A stretch of DNA of 20,912 nucleotides from Erysipelotrichaceae bacterium UBA2227 (GTDB lineage: Bacteria; Bacillota_I; Bacilli_A; Erysipelotrichales; Erysipelotrichaceae), in contig DDYT01000061.1 in NCBI GenBank assembly GCA_002348095.1, positions 1-20,912 on the forward strand. The letters run 5' to 3'. The notes beneath the pieces are model-generated. The model saw nothing but the letters and a program-made list of their open reading frames with translations, was not told the DNA's origin and did no database searches. A program made the position numbers and the translations under genes. The stretch's first letter is position 1; each line of letters begins with the position of its first letter. Below, piece by piece: positions 7,728 through 14,975 of this stretch.

Positions 7728-8292
7728 ATTTTAATTTATTCAGTTTTATCCACTCACGATATTCCGGTAACGCTTCAATCAGCGCTTCTTTAAACGATTT
7801 CGAATGATTCATGTGATTGAGATGAACCAGTTCATGAACGATCACCGCATCGATAAAGCGCTTGTCATAATGCAACAGACGGATATTGAGCGTGATGGTT
7901 CCGGTGGATGAACAGCGGCCCCAGCTGCGCTTCATCTTCTTGACACTGACCTTCTTCGGATACAGATTGAGATGATTTTGCCAGAAGGTCAGACGCTGAT
8001 ATAGGTAGGTCGGATCAAGGAAAATCTTTTTATTCTCTTGATCGATTTCGGTTTTTATGCCAAAGGAAAAGTAATATCTGCTTTCAAAGTCGATTTCGGG
8101 CAAAGAGTCGCTTGTGATGCGGTTTTTGATCCAGCGCTTTTTCTTCTCTAGAAACCCGGTGATCGTTTCATTGCTCATCAGCCATGGCGCCTTGACGAAA
8201 AGCTGACCGTCCTTGACCTGTAAGGTCAGACTTTTCCGTCTCTGACGTTCGATATTTACTTGAATCGGCTGATCGTCAAACGAAAAAATCAT
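7726..8292 (-). CDS. YgjP/SprT-like zinc metallopeptidase domain protein (DUF45)
   Basis: A 188-residue protein of the YgjP-like metal-dependent hydrolase family. It has an N-terminal beta-rich part (RRKSLTLQVKDGQLFVKAP), the conserved WGRCSSTGTITLN block (124-136) and the zinc motif HELVHLNHMNHSKSF (153-167). His153, His157 and His163 are the likely ligands and Glu154 the general base. No signal peptide is present, so it is probably cytosolic. The start codon directly abuts the stop of the upstream lipoprotein gene (TAAATG) and has no strong ribosome binding site of its own, so translation is probably coupled. The substrate of this family is not well established; proteolysis is inferred from the gluzincin fold. 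Confidence 0.85.
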   Translation of the reverse strand: MIFSFDDQPIQVNIERQRRKSLTLQVKDGQLFVKAPWLMSNETITGFLEKKKRWIKNRITSDSLPEIDFESRYYFSFGIKTEIDQENKKIFLDPTYLYQRLTFWQNHLNLYPKKVSVKKMKRSWGRCSSTGTITLNIRLLHYDKRFIDAVIVHELVHLNHMNHSKSFKEALIEALPEYREWIKLNKLK

Positions 8293-8532
8293 TTACTCGT
8301 CAACCAGAATGATGGCGGAACTGTGTCCTAAAAAGCTGCGGCCGTCCTTACAACGGACCTGAATCATGTCGCTGTTTTGGTAGTCCTTCCACGAACTGAC
8401 TTCACAGATGATCGTTTCACTACCGACATTAATATAGGCTTTATCATATTTCCATGTCGTATCGATGATCTGAACATTACATCCGGATATAAATAAAACA
8501 AATACTGCGATAAGAATGATGGATTTTTTCAT
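8293..8532 (-). CDS. Small putative lipoprotein of unknown function
   Basis: A 79-residue protein with a lipoprotein signal peptide: MKKS, a hydrophobic core (5-15) and lipobox ISGC with Cys18. The mature part is only about 61 residues and reads like a compact beta domain (DTTWKYDKAYI, SSWKDYQNSDMIQV, SFLGHSSAIILV). From memory, short cytosolic or phage-associated Firmicutes proteins share a 'DTTW.. YAYI...VESW.DYEDGDQIQV...YL.HSSN..L' pattern; here that domain appears to be secreted and lipid-anchored. GGAGG lies 8 bases before the ATG at 8532. It forms a tight two-gene unit with the metallopeptidase. I assign no function. Confidence 0.75.
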   Translation of the reverse strand: MKKSIILIAVFVLFISGCNVQIIDTTWKYDKAYINVGSETIICEVSSWKDYQNSDMIQVRCKDGRSFLGHSSAIILVDE

Positions 8533-8553
8533 AGGGTGAACCTCCGATACTCA

Positions 8554-8562
8554 GTATATCAC
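8554..8562 (-). promoter_or_regulatory. Possible extended -10 promoter of the lipoprotein-metallopeptidase unit
   Basis: On the minus strand TGATATACT gives a TGn extended -10 followed by TATACT, about 20 bases before the start codon. No convincing -35 is seen at the right distance. Coordinates cover the -10 element only, within a base or two. Confidence 0.4.
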
Positions 8563-8570
8563 ACTTTATA

Positions 8571-8599
8571 TTGAGCAACCTGCGGTTTTTCGCTATAAT
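8571..8599 (+). promoter_or_regulatory. Promoter of the four-helix membrane protein gene
   Basis: -35 TTGAGC (8571-8576), a 17-bp spacer and a perfect -10 TATAAT (8594-8599), 25 bases before the start codon. Confidence 0.7.
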
Positions 8600-8624
8600 G
8601 ATACCATCACACAAGGAGAAGAAG

Positions 8625-9161
8625 ATGACCAGAAATTTAACCCCCGAAGAAACCCGTGCACTCGCCACCCTTAGTATATTTGTGGATAAGCGCAAACGCT
8701 ATGTGTACGTTGACCGACTGACCAAGAAAGGCTATCAGATCGCCCAAAAAGATCTGAGTTTTTTACGCAATTTTTCCCTTCGCTATCTGATCACATTGTT
8801 TGTGTATATCGTCGGCTTCAGCATTCTTTCCGTCCAATGGTGGATCGCACTGCTTACCGCGATGGGCGGACTGTTCATTTCGGAAGGATTCTACCGTTTG
8901 GCTTTTCTTAAGAAACTTCCGGAAGTATCCGTACGGCCGGAAGAAGCAAAGAAAGTCAGCTGGCTGTATGTTCAGATCAGCGAAGACAAGGGCAAACTGA
9001 AAAACAAACTGATGACCTTCGGTTTGTTATCGGTCATCAGCTTCGTCTTTATCCTGATCGCCAACTATCAGAATGAATACTTATGGACGATGGCTGCGTT
9101 TCAGGCGTATCTGTTCTTCTATACCGGTGTCGTCGCTTACGGACTGTTTAAGAAAAAATAA
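8625..9161 (+). CDS. Four-helix integral membrane protein of unknown function
   Basis: A 178-residue protein. A charged, probably cytosolic N-terminal region (1-48) contains the repeats RKRYVYVDRL and KKGYQIAQKDL. Four likely transmembrane helices follow at about 51-69, 72-92, 129-147 and 152-175, with a polar loop between helices 2 and 3 and a basic tail (KKK). I chose ATG 8625 because AAGGAG lies just upstream; an earlier in-frame ATG at 8571 overlaps the promoter -35. It is flanked by its own promoter and terminator, so it is probably monocistronic. I do not recognise a named family and assign no function. Confidence 0.75.
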   Translation: MTRNLTPEETRALATLSIFVDKRKRYVYVDRLTKKGYQIAQKDLSFLRNFSLRYLITLFVYIVGFSILSVQWWIALLTAMGGLFISEGFYRLAFLKKLPEVSVRPEEAKKVSWLYVQISEDKGKLKNKLMTFGLLSVISFVFILIANYQNEYLWTMAAFQAYLFFYTGVVAYGLFKKK

Positions 9162-9177
9162 AGGGCTTGCGCCCTTT
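9160..9177. terminator. Bidirectional terminator between the membrane protein and malic enzyme genes
   Basis: AAAGGGC (9160-9166) pairs with GCCCTTT (9171-9177) around loop TTGC. On the minus strand it is followed by ATTTTTT (9159-9153), a good U-tract for the malic enzyme gene. On the plus strand the tail is short (TTTTAT). Confidence 0.75.
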
Positions 9178-10352
9178 TATCGTGTCAGATTTTGCTTGAT
9201 GGCCTGCTCGCTCACCGCCGTTGCGACCGCATCGGCCACCCGGGGATCAAAAGGACTGGGAATGATATATTCATCCGTCAGCTCTTCTGCTTTCAGTAAC
9301 GAAGCGATTCCCTGGGCCGCAGCCAGTTTCATTTCCTCACTGATCTTCTTCGCCTTGACCGCCAATGCCCCCTTAAACAATCCAGGGAACGCCAAAACAT
9401 TGTTGACCTGATTGGGGAAATCACTGCGTCCGGTACCGACGATGCGGGCACCGGCTTGTTTCGCATCATCATATGGAATTTCCGGATCGGGGTTAGCCAA
9501 AGCAAATACGATTGCGTCCTTGTTCATCGAGGCCACCATCTCCCTGGTCAGAATATTGGCGATGCTTACCCCGATAAACACATCACTGCCCGCCATGGCT
9601 TCTTTCAGTGTGACCCGACGGCTGTCTTTATTGGACATATGGGCAATTTCTTTTTGAAGGAAATCATATCTTTCCTCATCTTCCTTCGTAATGATCCCCT
9701 TACTGTTAAATACCAAAATATCTTTAACCCCAAAAGCATTCAACATCCGCACGATTGAACTGCCCGCCGCACCGGCACCGGACACCACCACCGTCAGCTC
9801 GTCGGGACGTTTACCGATCAGTTTGCATGAGTTGATCAATCCGGCGATGACCACAATGGCCGTCCCGTGCTGATCATCATGAAAGACCGGCACATCGAGT
9901 GCTTCGATCAGTGCCCGCTCAATGGTCACACAGCGCGGCGCTGAAATGTCTTCCAGATTGAAACCGCCAAAACCCGGAGCCATGGCTTTGACAATACTGA
10001 TAATTTCCTGAGGGTCTTTGGTATCAAGACAGATCGGAATCGCATCGACCCCGCCAAACTTCTTAAACAGCAGTGCCTTACCTTCCATGACCGGCAATGC
10101 CGCTTCCGGACCGATATCGCCCAAACCGAGCACGGCCGTTCCATCGGTAACCACTGCCACGGTATTGCCTTTCCATGTATAATCATACACGGCTTCTTTA
10201 TTTTTTGCGATTTCACGGCATGGCTGTGCCACTCCCGGAGAGTACGCCAGTGATAAATCATCCTTGGTATTGACTTCCATTTTCAATCGGGTCTCGATTT
10301 TACCCTTCCATTCTGTATGCTTGATCAGTGAACGCTCATAAATCGTTGACAT
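9177..10352 (-). CDS. Malic enzyme family protein (NAD(P)-dependent malate/oxaloacetate decarboxylase; possible CitM)
   Basis: A 391-residue short-form bacterial malic enzyme. Visible hallmarks are the catalytic Tyr37 in AYSPGVAQPC, Lys92 in GKALLFKKFGG, metal ligands Glu134/Asp135 in NLEDISAPR and Asp160 in FHDDQHGTA, the dinucleotide loop GAGAAG (192-197), and ANPDPEI. The family converts malate to pyruvate and CO2. In lactic acid bacteria a close homologue, CitM, sits in citrate lyase clusters and decarboxylates oxaloacetate. Here citXG-D-E-F lies on the same strand upstream and a divergent GntR/FCD regulator is adjacent, so an oxaloacetate decarboxylase role in citrate fermentation is plausible. 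Sequence alone does not separate the two activities. The start at 10352 has GGAGG seven bases upstream; an in-frame ATG eight codons earlier lies upstream of that site and is unlikely. Confidence 0.88.
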   Translation of the reverse strand: MSTIYERSLIKHTEWKGKIETRLKMEVNTKDDLSLAYSPGVAQPCREIAKNKEAVYDYTWKGNTVAVVTDGTAVLGLGDIGPEAALPVMEGKALLFKKFGGVDAIPICLDTKDPQEIISIVKAMAPGFGGFNLEDISAPRCVTIERALIEALDVPVFHDDQHGTAIVVIAGLINSCKLIGKRPDELTVVVSGAGAAGSSIVRMLNAFGVKDILVFNSKGIITKEDEERYDFLQKEIAHMSNKDSRRVTLKEAMAGSDVFIGVSIANILTREMVASMNKDAIVFALANPDPEIPYDDAKQAGARIVGTGRSDFPNQVNNVLAFPGLFKGALAVKAKKISEEMKLAAAQGIASLLKAEELTDEYIIPSPFDPRVADAVATAVSEQAIKQNLTR

Positions 10353-10373
10353 GTTTTTTCCTCCTTTTATTCT

Positions 10374-10395
10374 CAAGGTTGAAAACTCAACCTTG
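10374..10395. promoter_or_regulatory. Inverted repeat in the malic enzyme/gntR divergent promoter (candidate operator)
   Basis: CAAGGTTGA (10374-10382) and TCAACCTTG (10387-10395) form a perfect 9-bp inverted repeat with spacer AAAC. It is centred between the two divergent start codons and overlaps the -35 of the gntR promoter. Likely binding protein: the GntR/FCD regulator encoded next to it. Confidence 0.6.
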
Positions 10396-10407
10396 GTTGG
10401 TTACAAT
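10379..10407 (+). promoter_or_regulatory. Promoter of the gntR-family regulator gene
   Basis: -35 TTGAAA (10379-10384), a 17-bp spacer and -10 TACAAT (10402-10407), 21 bases before the ATG. The -35 is inside the inverted repeat, which suggests autoregulation. Confidence 0.65.
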
Positions 10408-10428
10408 GTACTATAGGACGTGATACTT

Positions 10429-11088
10429 ATGCTCGAAATCCAACAGATATCGATACGCGACCAAGTCGCCCTCAAACTCAGACACGAAATTTTTACCGGC
10501 GAGCTCGCCATCGGTCAGCAGATCCGCCAGGAAACCATTGCCAGCCGCTATCAGGTGTCGCGCATGCCGGTACGGGAAGCCTTTTTGATGCTTGAAACCG
10601 AAGGATTCATTCAGATCCTTCCCAACAAACGCGTTTTGGTGCTCGGCATGTCCAAAAAGGTGCTGACCGATCATTTTGATACACGCATCCTGATAGAAAC
10701 CGAGACGACCTTGCAGGCATCACGCAAAGCGACGGACTACACCGTCTTAAAACACATTCTCAGACAAAGTGAAACGCTCCATGAGACTGATGACCGCCAG
10801 CGCTACGCTAAACTCAATGATGAGTTTCATCGTGAGATATGGCGGATGGCCGATAATGCGGCCTTACAGTCGACCTGCGCGTATTTATGGCGCGGGATCA
10901 CCTCATTGTCCCTGCTTTATTTCTCTGAAGCAATGAAGCGTTCGATCGACGATCACAAGCAGCTGCTTGCGGCGATGATCGACCGGGATGAAGAGAAAAT
11001 CAGCCGATTGGTCAAAGAGCATATCATTTCGACACGCGATGCCATCATTTCTCATTTTGAAAAGCTCTACAGTGAATCATCGCACTGA
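10429..11088 (+). CDS. GntR-family (FadR/FCD subfamily) regulator, probably of citrate metabolism
   Basis: A 219-residue protein. The N-terminal winged helix-turn-helix (about 8-72) contains RQETIASRYQVSRMPVREAF (33-52), the GntR signature. The C-terminal FCD ligand domain has the metal-binding pattern LNDEFHREI (Asp131, His134) and later histidines in DDHKQLL and KEHI. FCD domains bind carboxylic acids, often through a metal ion. Its position between the malic enzyme gene and the citrate lyase genes makes it a counterpart of CitO, the GntR-type activator of citrate genes in Enterococcus; that is inference. ATG 10429 has AGGA about ten bases upstream, whereas the GTG at 10420 is too close to it. 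Its 3' end overlaps the 3' end of citF on the other strand by 22 nt, with no terminator visible between them. Confidence 0.88.
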   Translation: MLEIQQISIRDQVALKLRHEIFTGELAIGQQIRQETIASRYQVSRMPVREAFLMLETEGFIQILPNKRVLVLGMSKKVLTDHFDTRILIETETTLQASRKATDYTVLKHILRQSETLHETDDRQRYAKLNDEFHREIWRMADNAALQSTCAYLWRGITSLSLLYFSEAMKRSIDDHKQLLAAMIDRDEEKISRLVKEHIISTRDAIISHFEKLYSESSH

Positions 11089-12566
11089 TGTATCACATCG
11101 AGCAGGCTCAGATCGCGATATTCCATCAGCGCCACGACCTTTTCTTTGGGATGGATCAATTGCGGTGTTCCGCATAATTGATTCGCGATATCCAGCAGTT
11201 CTTTCATCGAAACCATCGGTAACCGCGTGGTTTTTTTCAGTTGTTCAAGCAGTTCACTGTGACGCGGATGGATCGCGATCCCGTAATCCGTGACCAACGC
11301 ATCGACCGTATCGCCGGGCGTCGTGATCGTCGTAACACGATCGACCACCACCGAAATACGTGAGCTCACCAGTTTGGATACGATGATCGCAAACTTGCTT
11401 CCGTAGGCCGTATCCGCATGACCGCCCGAACCGCCCAAGATGCGATGATCAAAGCCGGTGGTCACGTTGACATTGAAATCCAGATCGATTTCCGAGGCTC
11501 CCAAAATCACCACATCCAGCCGATCGACGATGTTATCAGGGTTATAGGGATTTCCATACTGTGAAGCACTGATGGCGATGTGGTTTTTATTTTTCTCGAT
11601 CGATGCGACGGCTGATAAATCAAAACACTGAACATCGTACAGTTTCTCAAACAAACCTTGTTCAAACATATCGACCAGAGTGCCGGTAATCCCACCGGAA
11701 GCAAACGATCCGACGACTTTTTTCTCCTTGAGCTTCTGATGAAGCGAAGCCGCAACGGCCAAAGAGATTCCGCCGGCCCCGGTCTGAAAGCTCAGTCCGT
11801 CACGGATAAACCCGGCCGCATCCATCAGCTCCACCGTCTTTTTGGCAATTGCCAATCCGACCGGATCTTTGGTGATCCGGGTCGTACCGGAAACGATTCC
11901 GGCAGGATCACCGATCGAATCGACCGTAAGCATGGCATCGACACAAATATAGGGAATATCGATATGATTCAACGGTTCAACTGTATCGGTAATGGCCACG
12001 ACCGTATCAGCGTAATAAGCATCCGCAATCGCATAGCCCAATGATCCGCAGGCCGCCCGTCCCTGGCGTCCGCTGAGATTGCCCTGATGATCCATCGCCG
12101 GCGCCGCAATAAAGGCGACATCGATCTTCAGTTTTTTTGACTCGATGCTCAATGCCCGACCGCCATGGGTCTGCATGACACACGGATACAGGCATTTCCC
12201 TTCACTGACCGCATCGGCGACCGCACCGGACATATAGGCAGTGACCACCTGGGTCACGAAATTCGCTTCAATGGCTTTGGCCAGTGATGTGTGTACGGGA
12301 AACACCGATGAAGCAGCCACCGTAAGATCCTTAATCCCGCGCCGGATGATTTCATCCAACATCAGATTCATCACCGCATCGCCGTTGCGCAAATGGTGAT
12401 GAAAGGAGATTGTCATACCATCCTGAAGCTGAATTTTCGCAAAAAGCTCATCCAACGACTGTACCCTTTGAACCGCATGATTCTGTCGGGCTGATTTGAA
12501 CTCAGGAAAAGATTTCGGTGAATAACTTTCTTTATACTGATAAGGTTCCATCGGTGTATATTTCAT
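11067..12566 (-). CDS. citF: Citrate lyase alpha subunit (citrate:acetyl-ACP transferase)
   Basis: A 499-residue CitF, close to the family's usual length. Conserved blocks include TISFHHHLRNGD (52-63), VVTAYMSGAVADAVSEG, MQTHGGRA, the aspartate/asparagine-rich 'NPDNIVDRLDVVILGASEIDLD' region and VTDYGIAIHPRH near the C-terminus. The alpha subunit exchanges the acetyl group on the acyl carrier for citrate, forming citryl-ACP. The start at 12566 gives the ATGA overlap with citE and has GGGGG upstream; an in-frame ATG at 12581, five codons earlier, is the alternative. It is the last gene of citXG-D-E-F. No terminator is seen after it, and transcription would continue antisense through gntR towards the malic enzyme gene. 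Confidence 0.95.
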   Translation of the reverse strand: MKYTPMEPYQYKESYSPKSFPEFKSARQNHAVQRVQSLDELFAKIQLQDGMTISFHHHLRNGDAVMNLMLDEIIRRGIKDLTVAASSVFPVHTSLAKAIEANFVTQVVTAYMSGAVADAVSEGKCLYPCVMQTHGGRALSIESKKLKIDVAFIAAPAMDHQGNLSGRQGRAACGSLGYAIADAYYADTVVAITDTVEPLNHIDIPYICVDAMLTVDSIGDPAGIVSGTTRITKDPVGLAIAKKTVELMDAAGFIRDGLSFQTGAGGISLAVAASLHQKLKEKKVVGSFASGGITGTLVDMFEQGLFEKLYDVQCFDLSAVASIEKNKNHIAISASQYGNPYNPDNIVDRLDVVILGASEIDLDFNVNVTTGFDHRILGGSGGHADTAYGSKFAIIVSKLVSSRISVVVDRVTTITTPGDTVDALVTDYGIAIHPRHSELLEQLKKTTRLPMVSMKELLDIANQLCGTPQLIHPKEKVVALMEYRDLSLLDVIHQCDDSL

Positions 12567-13414
12567 CGCAGCAACCCCCATTTCTTCGCTTTTTCAATGA
12601 TCTGCCGGGCTCGCAAAATCACCGGCCGGTCAATCATTTTTCCTTTGTACGAGAAGACCCCGACATTCTGTCGCTCAGTTTCATCCAATATTTCCTTCGC
12701 CCACAGAATCTGTTTTTCACTGACGGCGTACACCTCATTGGCCACATCGGCCTGAAGCGGATGGATGCATGCTTTGCCGTCAAAACCGATGGACGCCGAA
12801 AACTCACAGTCCGACTGAAATCCCGACAGATTGTCGATGTCGGTATACGGCGTATCCAAGCACAGTTTCTTAAAGGCTTTGGCCCAGGTACACACCTGAT
12901 ATCTGGCATACAGCAACTCGCGATTGTCTTCTCTTCGGACAATGCCCATATCGGAAGCAAAATCCTCACCACCCAGCAAGAATCCATGGCAGCGCTCATC
13001 TCTGGCTACCTTCTCACAGGTCAGTACGCCTAAGGCACTTTCAATCAATGCGATCAGGCGGACAGGCAGAAGACCAAACTGTTTCTCAATCTTCTCTATG
13101 GCATTAACGACTGCTCTCCACTCATCGCCGTTGGCTTTGGGTATCAAAAGTGCATCCGGTCTTGCCGGCAGGACATTGATCAGATCCTGATGAAAGAACT
13201 CACTGTCGAGCGGATTGATGCGCACCCAATACTCCTTCTGACGGCGCGGCAGATGCAGTAACGTATGTTTGATCAGCAGGGATGCGCTGTCTTTCGCTGC
13301 GATGGCGATCGCATCTTCACAGTCGAGAATGATGGCATCCGCCGACAATACCGGTGAACTCAACACCATCGCCGCGGAGTTGCCGGGCACAAAAAGTGCG
13401 GAACGTATGCTCAT
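12563..13414 (-). CDS. citE: Citrate lyase beta subunit (citryl-ACP lyase)
   Basis: A 283-residue CitE with a TIM-barrel HpcH/HpaI aldolase-like fold. Motifs are LFVPGNSAAM (7-16), the metal-binding ILDCEDAIAIAAKD (29-42), WVRINPLDS, ALIESALGV, GGEDFASDMG and GFDGKACIHPLQ near the C-terminus. The beta subunit cleaves citryl-ACP to oxaloacetate and regenerates acetyl-ACP. Its start overlaps the citD stop (ATGA) and its stop overlaps the citF start (ATGA). No strong ribosome binding site precedes it, so translation is probably coupled to citD. It is slightly shorter than many family members, with no missing block that I can identify. Confidence 0.95.
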   Translation of the reverse strand: MSIRSALFVPGNSAAMVLSSPVLSADAIILDCEDAIAIAAKDSASLLIKHTLLHLPRRQKEYWVRINPLDSEFFHQDLINVLPARPDALLIPKANGDEWRAVVNAIEKIEKQFGLLPVRLIALIESALGVLTCEKVARDERCHGFLLGGEDFASDMGIVRREDNRELLYARYQVCTWAKAFKKLCLDTPYTDIDNLSGFQSDCEFSASIGFDGKACIHPLQADVANEVYAVSEKQILWAKEILDETERQNVGVFSYKGKMIDRPVILRARQIIEKAKKWGLLR

Positions 13415-13677
13415 AAGCTGCGTTTCACCGCCGTTTCCACTCTCGCTTTAATCGTAAAGTCCAAAGCTCCTTTATCGTTGACGGATACGGTCGCTCCAGT
13501 CAGTTGCATTTGATCACAAGTATCCCGAATGGCTTTTTCGATCTGATGACCAAAACGGGCCTTTACCACACTTTCCAAACGGATGGTTACAGTGTCATCA
13601 TGACTCGGTTCAACCGTCACCTGACAGTCATTCGATTCTAAGGTACCGGCGATGCCGGTTCTTATCGGTCGGTTCAT
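13411..13677 (-). CDS. citD: Citrate lyase gamma subunit (acyl carrier protein)
   Basis: An 88-residue CitD. Ser15 in GIAGTLESNDC corresponds to the serine that carries the phosphoribosyl-dephospho-CoA group in characterised CitD (Ser14 in Klebsiella, GTLES). The family block VNDKGALDFTIKARVE is at 66-81. It is the acyl carrier of the lyase complex. A strong AAGGAGG lies 9 bases before ATG 13677. Because this start is well supported, the gene overlaps the 3' end of citXG by 50 nt. Confidence 0.93.
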   Translation of the reverse strand: MNRPIRTGIAGTLESNDCQVTVEPSHDDTVTIRLESVVKARFGHQIEKAIRDTCDQMQLTGATVSVNDKGALDFTIKARVETAVKRSL

Positions 13678-14890
13678 CTTCTATTTCCTCCTTGATCCAC
13701 ATAAAACAATCCATCAGGATCAGTGCGCTGAGCATATCCGCACTGCCTCCGGGACTCAATCGCTGTGATTTCATCCATGCATCGAAAGCGAACCGATCCT
13801 GTTGATTTGTAATACTTTTTGCTTTTTCCCTACACTCATTATACAACGGTATCCCACCACGGTGCATCAGGGTCGTATCCGGATTTTCACAAATGATCTT
13901 CAAAAAGGTCTCATCACATGAATGTTTTAAATAAAACGGATAGTAGATTTCAAACAGCTCCCTGAATCCTTCCTTAGCCAAACCGCGAATGCCGGTAATG
14001 CCGTACTTATAATACAGAGTCATTCCGTGGCTGGATTGCGCTTTGTCAAAATCCGCAAGAATATTCTGACACAGTCTTGCGATATGTGCGACCGGATTTT
14101 CCCTTTGAAGTCCTGCCATCACCAGCAACATCAGAAAAATCGCACCTTTATGGGTATTGATGTTCCCTGTGGTTTCAAACATCTTCTGCTCCGCAATTCT
14201 TCCGATATCCCGCAACTTCTGAAAATCATCCGGATACGCATATGCCTTACACATCAGATGACTTATGGTGTTTGCACTTTCGATAAAAAGCATGGCATCC
14301 ATATCCGTATGACTGCCGTCATCGGACATGGTCACACAGCCATATCCGCGCGGTTTGATCAGTTCACCGATCAGAGCGGTGAAAAACAGCCGTTGCCAAC
14401 GCGTAGCTAGATCATCCGCCACCAGATATTTGCGAAACACCGATAAAATGTACCGATCGATGTCATCCGGTGTATGCGTCTGATTGCGTACACACAGGTG
14501 GGCATCTTCATCGCAAAGGAAACACTTCCGCGGACTCAGATTCAATTCCCTTCTGGAAATCTGCCCCCGGGTATCCATGACATCGATGTCCATCAGCCGT
14601 CCCAACGGGTGTGATGTTTCGATGTCGACACATATCTTTTTGAGTTCTCGGATATCACGATCGATGCTCAGATAGAAAATCAGACCTTCACACGAATAAC
14701 TCATAAACATATGTCTGACACCTTTATTTTTTAACTGAAAATAACCCTCGCATACCGCAACGGCCGAAATCAGACTGCGCTTATCCGTCCCCGGCAGATT
14801 GGCCTTAATTACTGCCAAGGGGTACGGAAAGTCTTCTGTCACTTGTTTTTGAAGGTTGGCACGAACCTCACGCTCATCTAGAAGTTCCAT
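13628..14890 (-). CDS. citXG: CitX-CitG fusion: holo-citrate lyase synthase and triphosphoribosyl-dephospho-CoA synthase
   Basis: A 420-residue two-domain protein. The N-terminal CitX part (about 1-165) has GRLMDIDVMD (97-106) and RKCFLCDEDAHLCVRNQTH (121-139). The C-terminal CitG part has GSHTDMDAMLF (192-202), NTHKGAIF (246-253) and SPGGSADMLSA near the end. CitG makes triphosphoribosyl-dephospho-CoA from dephospho-CoA and ATP; CitX transfers it to the CitD serine. Fused forms are known, for example in Haemophilus. The last ~18 residues (charged, after MWIKEE) overlap citD and look non-conserved. I chose ATG 14890, five bases after GGAG; ATG 14893 is too close. It is the first gene of the citXG-D-E-F operon. 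Confidence 0.92.
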   Translation of the reverse strand: MELLDEREVRANLQKQVTEDFPYPLAVIKANLPGTDKRSLISAVAVCEGYFQLKNKGVRHMFMSYSCEGLIFYLSIDRDIRELKKICVDIETSHPLGRLMDIDVMDTRGQISRRELNLSPRKCFLCDEDAHLCVRNQTHTPDDIDRYILSVFRKYLVADDLATRWQRLFFTALIGELIKPRGYGCVTMSDDGSHTDMDAMLFIESANTISHLMCKAYAYPDDFQKLRDIGRIAEQKMFETTGNINTHKGAIFLMLLVMAGLQRENPVAHIARLCQNILADFDKAQSSHGMTLYYKYGITGIRGLAKEGFRELFEIYYPFYLKHSCDETFLKIICENPDTTLMHRGGIPLYNECREKAKSITNQQDRFAFDAWMKSQRLSPGGSADMLSALILMDCFMWIKEEIEDEPTDKNRHRRYLRIE

Positions 14891-14901
14891 CATCTCTCCA
14901 T

Positions 14902-14920
14902 ATTGGATTCTGTATCCAAT
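14902..14920 (-). promoter_or_regulatory. Inverted repeat upstream of citXG (candidate operator)
   Basis: ATTGGAT (14902-14908), spacer TCTGT, ATCCAAT (14914-14920), immediately before the ribosome binding site. On the minus strand a TTGATA (14932-14927) just upstream could serve as a -35, but I do not see a convincing -10 at the right distance; TAAAAT (14924-14919) is an alternative -10 lacking a -35. The repeat probably binds the citrate regulator. Confidence 0.5.
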
Positions 14921-14947
14921 TTTACTTTATCAAAAATCCTGGGTTTA

Positions 14948-14975
14948 TGCAATAAAGAAAAGGCGCTGCGCGCCT
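14948..14975 (-). terminator. Intrinsic terminator of pepF
   Basis: On the minus strand AGGCGC (14975-14970) and GCGCCT (14966-14961) form a GC-rich stem with a 3-nt loop, followed by TTTCTTTATT. The stop codon of pepF overlaps the stem. Confidence 0.75.

Noticed and set aside
11070..11087. Small hairpin CAGTG...CACTG at the citF/gntR junction as a terminator
   Set aside because: Only 5 bp with an 8-nt loop and no T-tract on either strand.
12518..13033. 171-residue plus-strand open frame opposite citE
   Set aside because: Antisense to conserved citE motifs; no promoter or ribosome binding site.
13628..13677. Frameshift or sequencing error at the citXG/citD junction
   Set aside because: Both genes have complete motifs and citD has its own strong ribosome binding site, so a true overlap is simpler.
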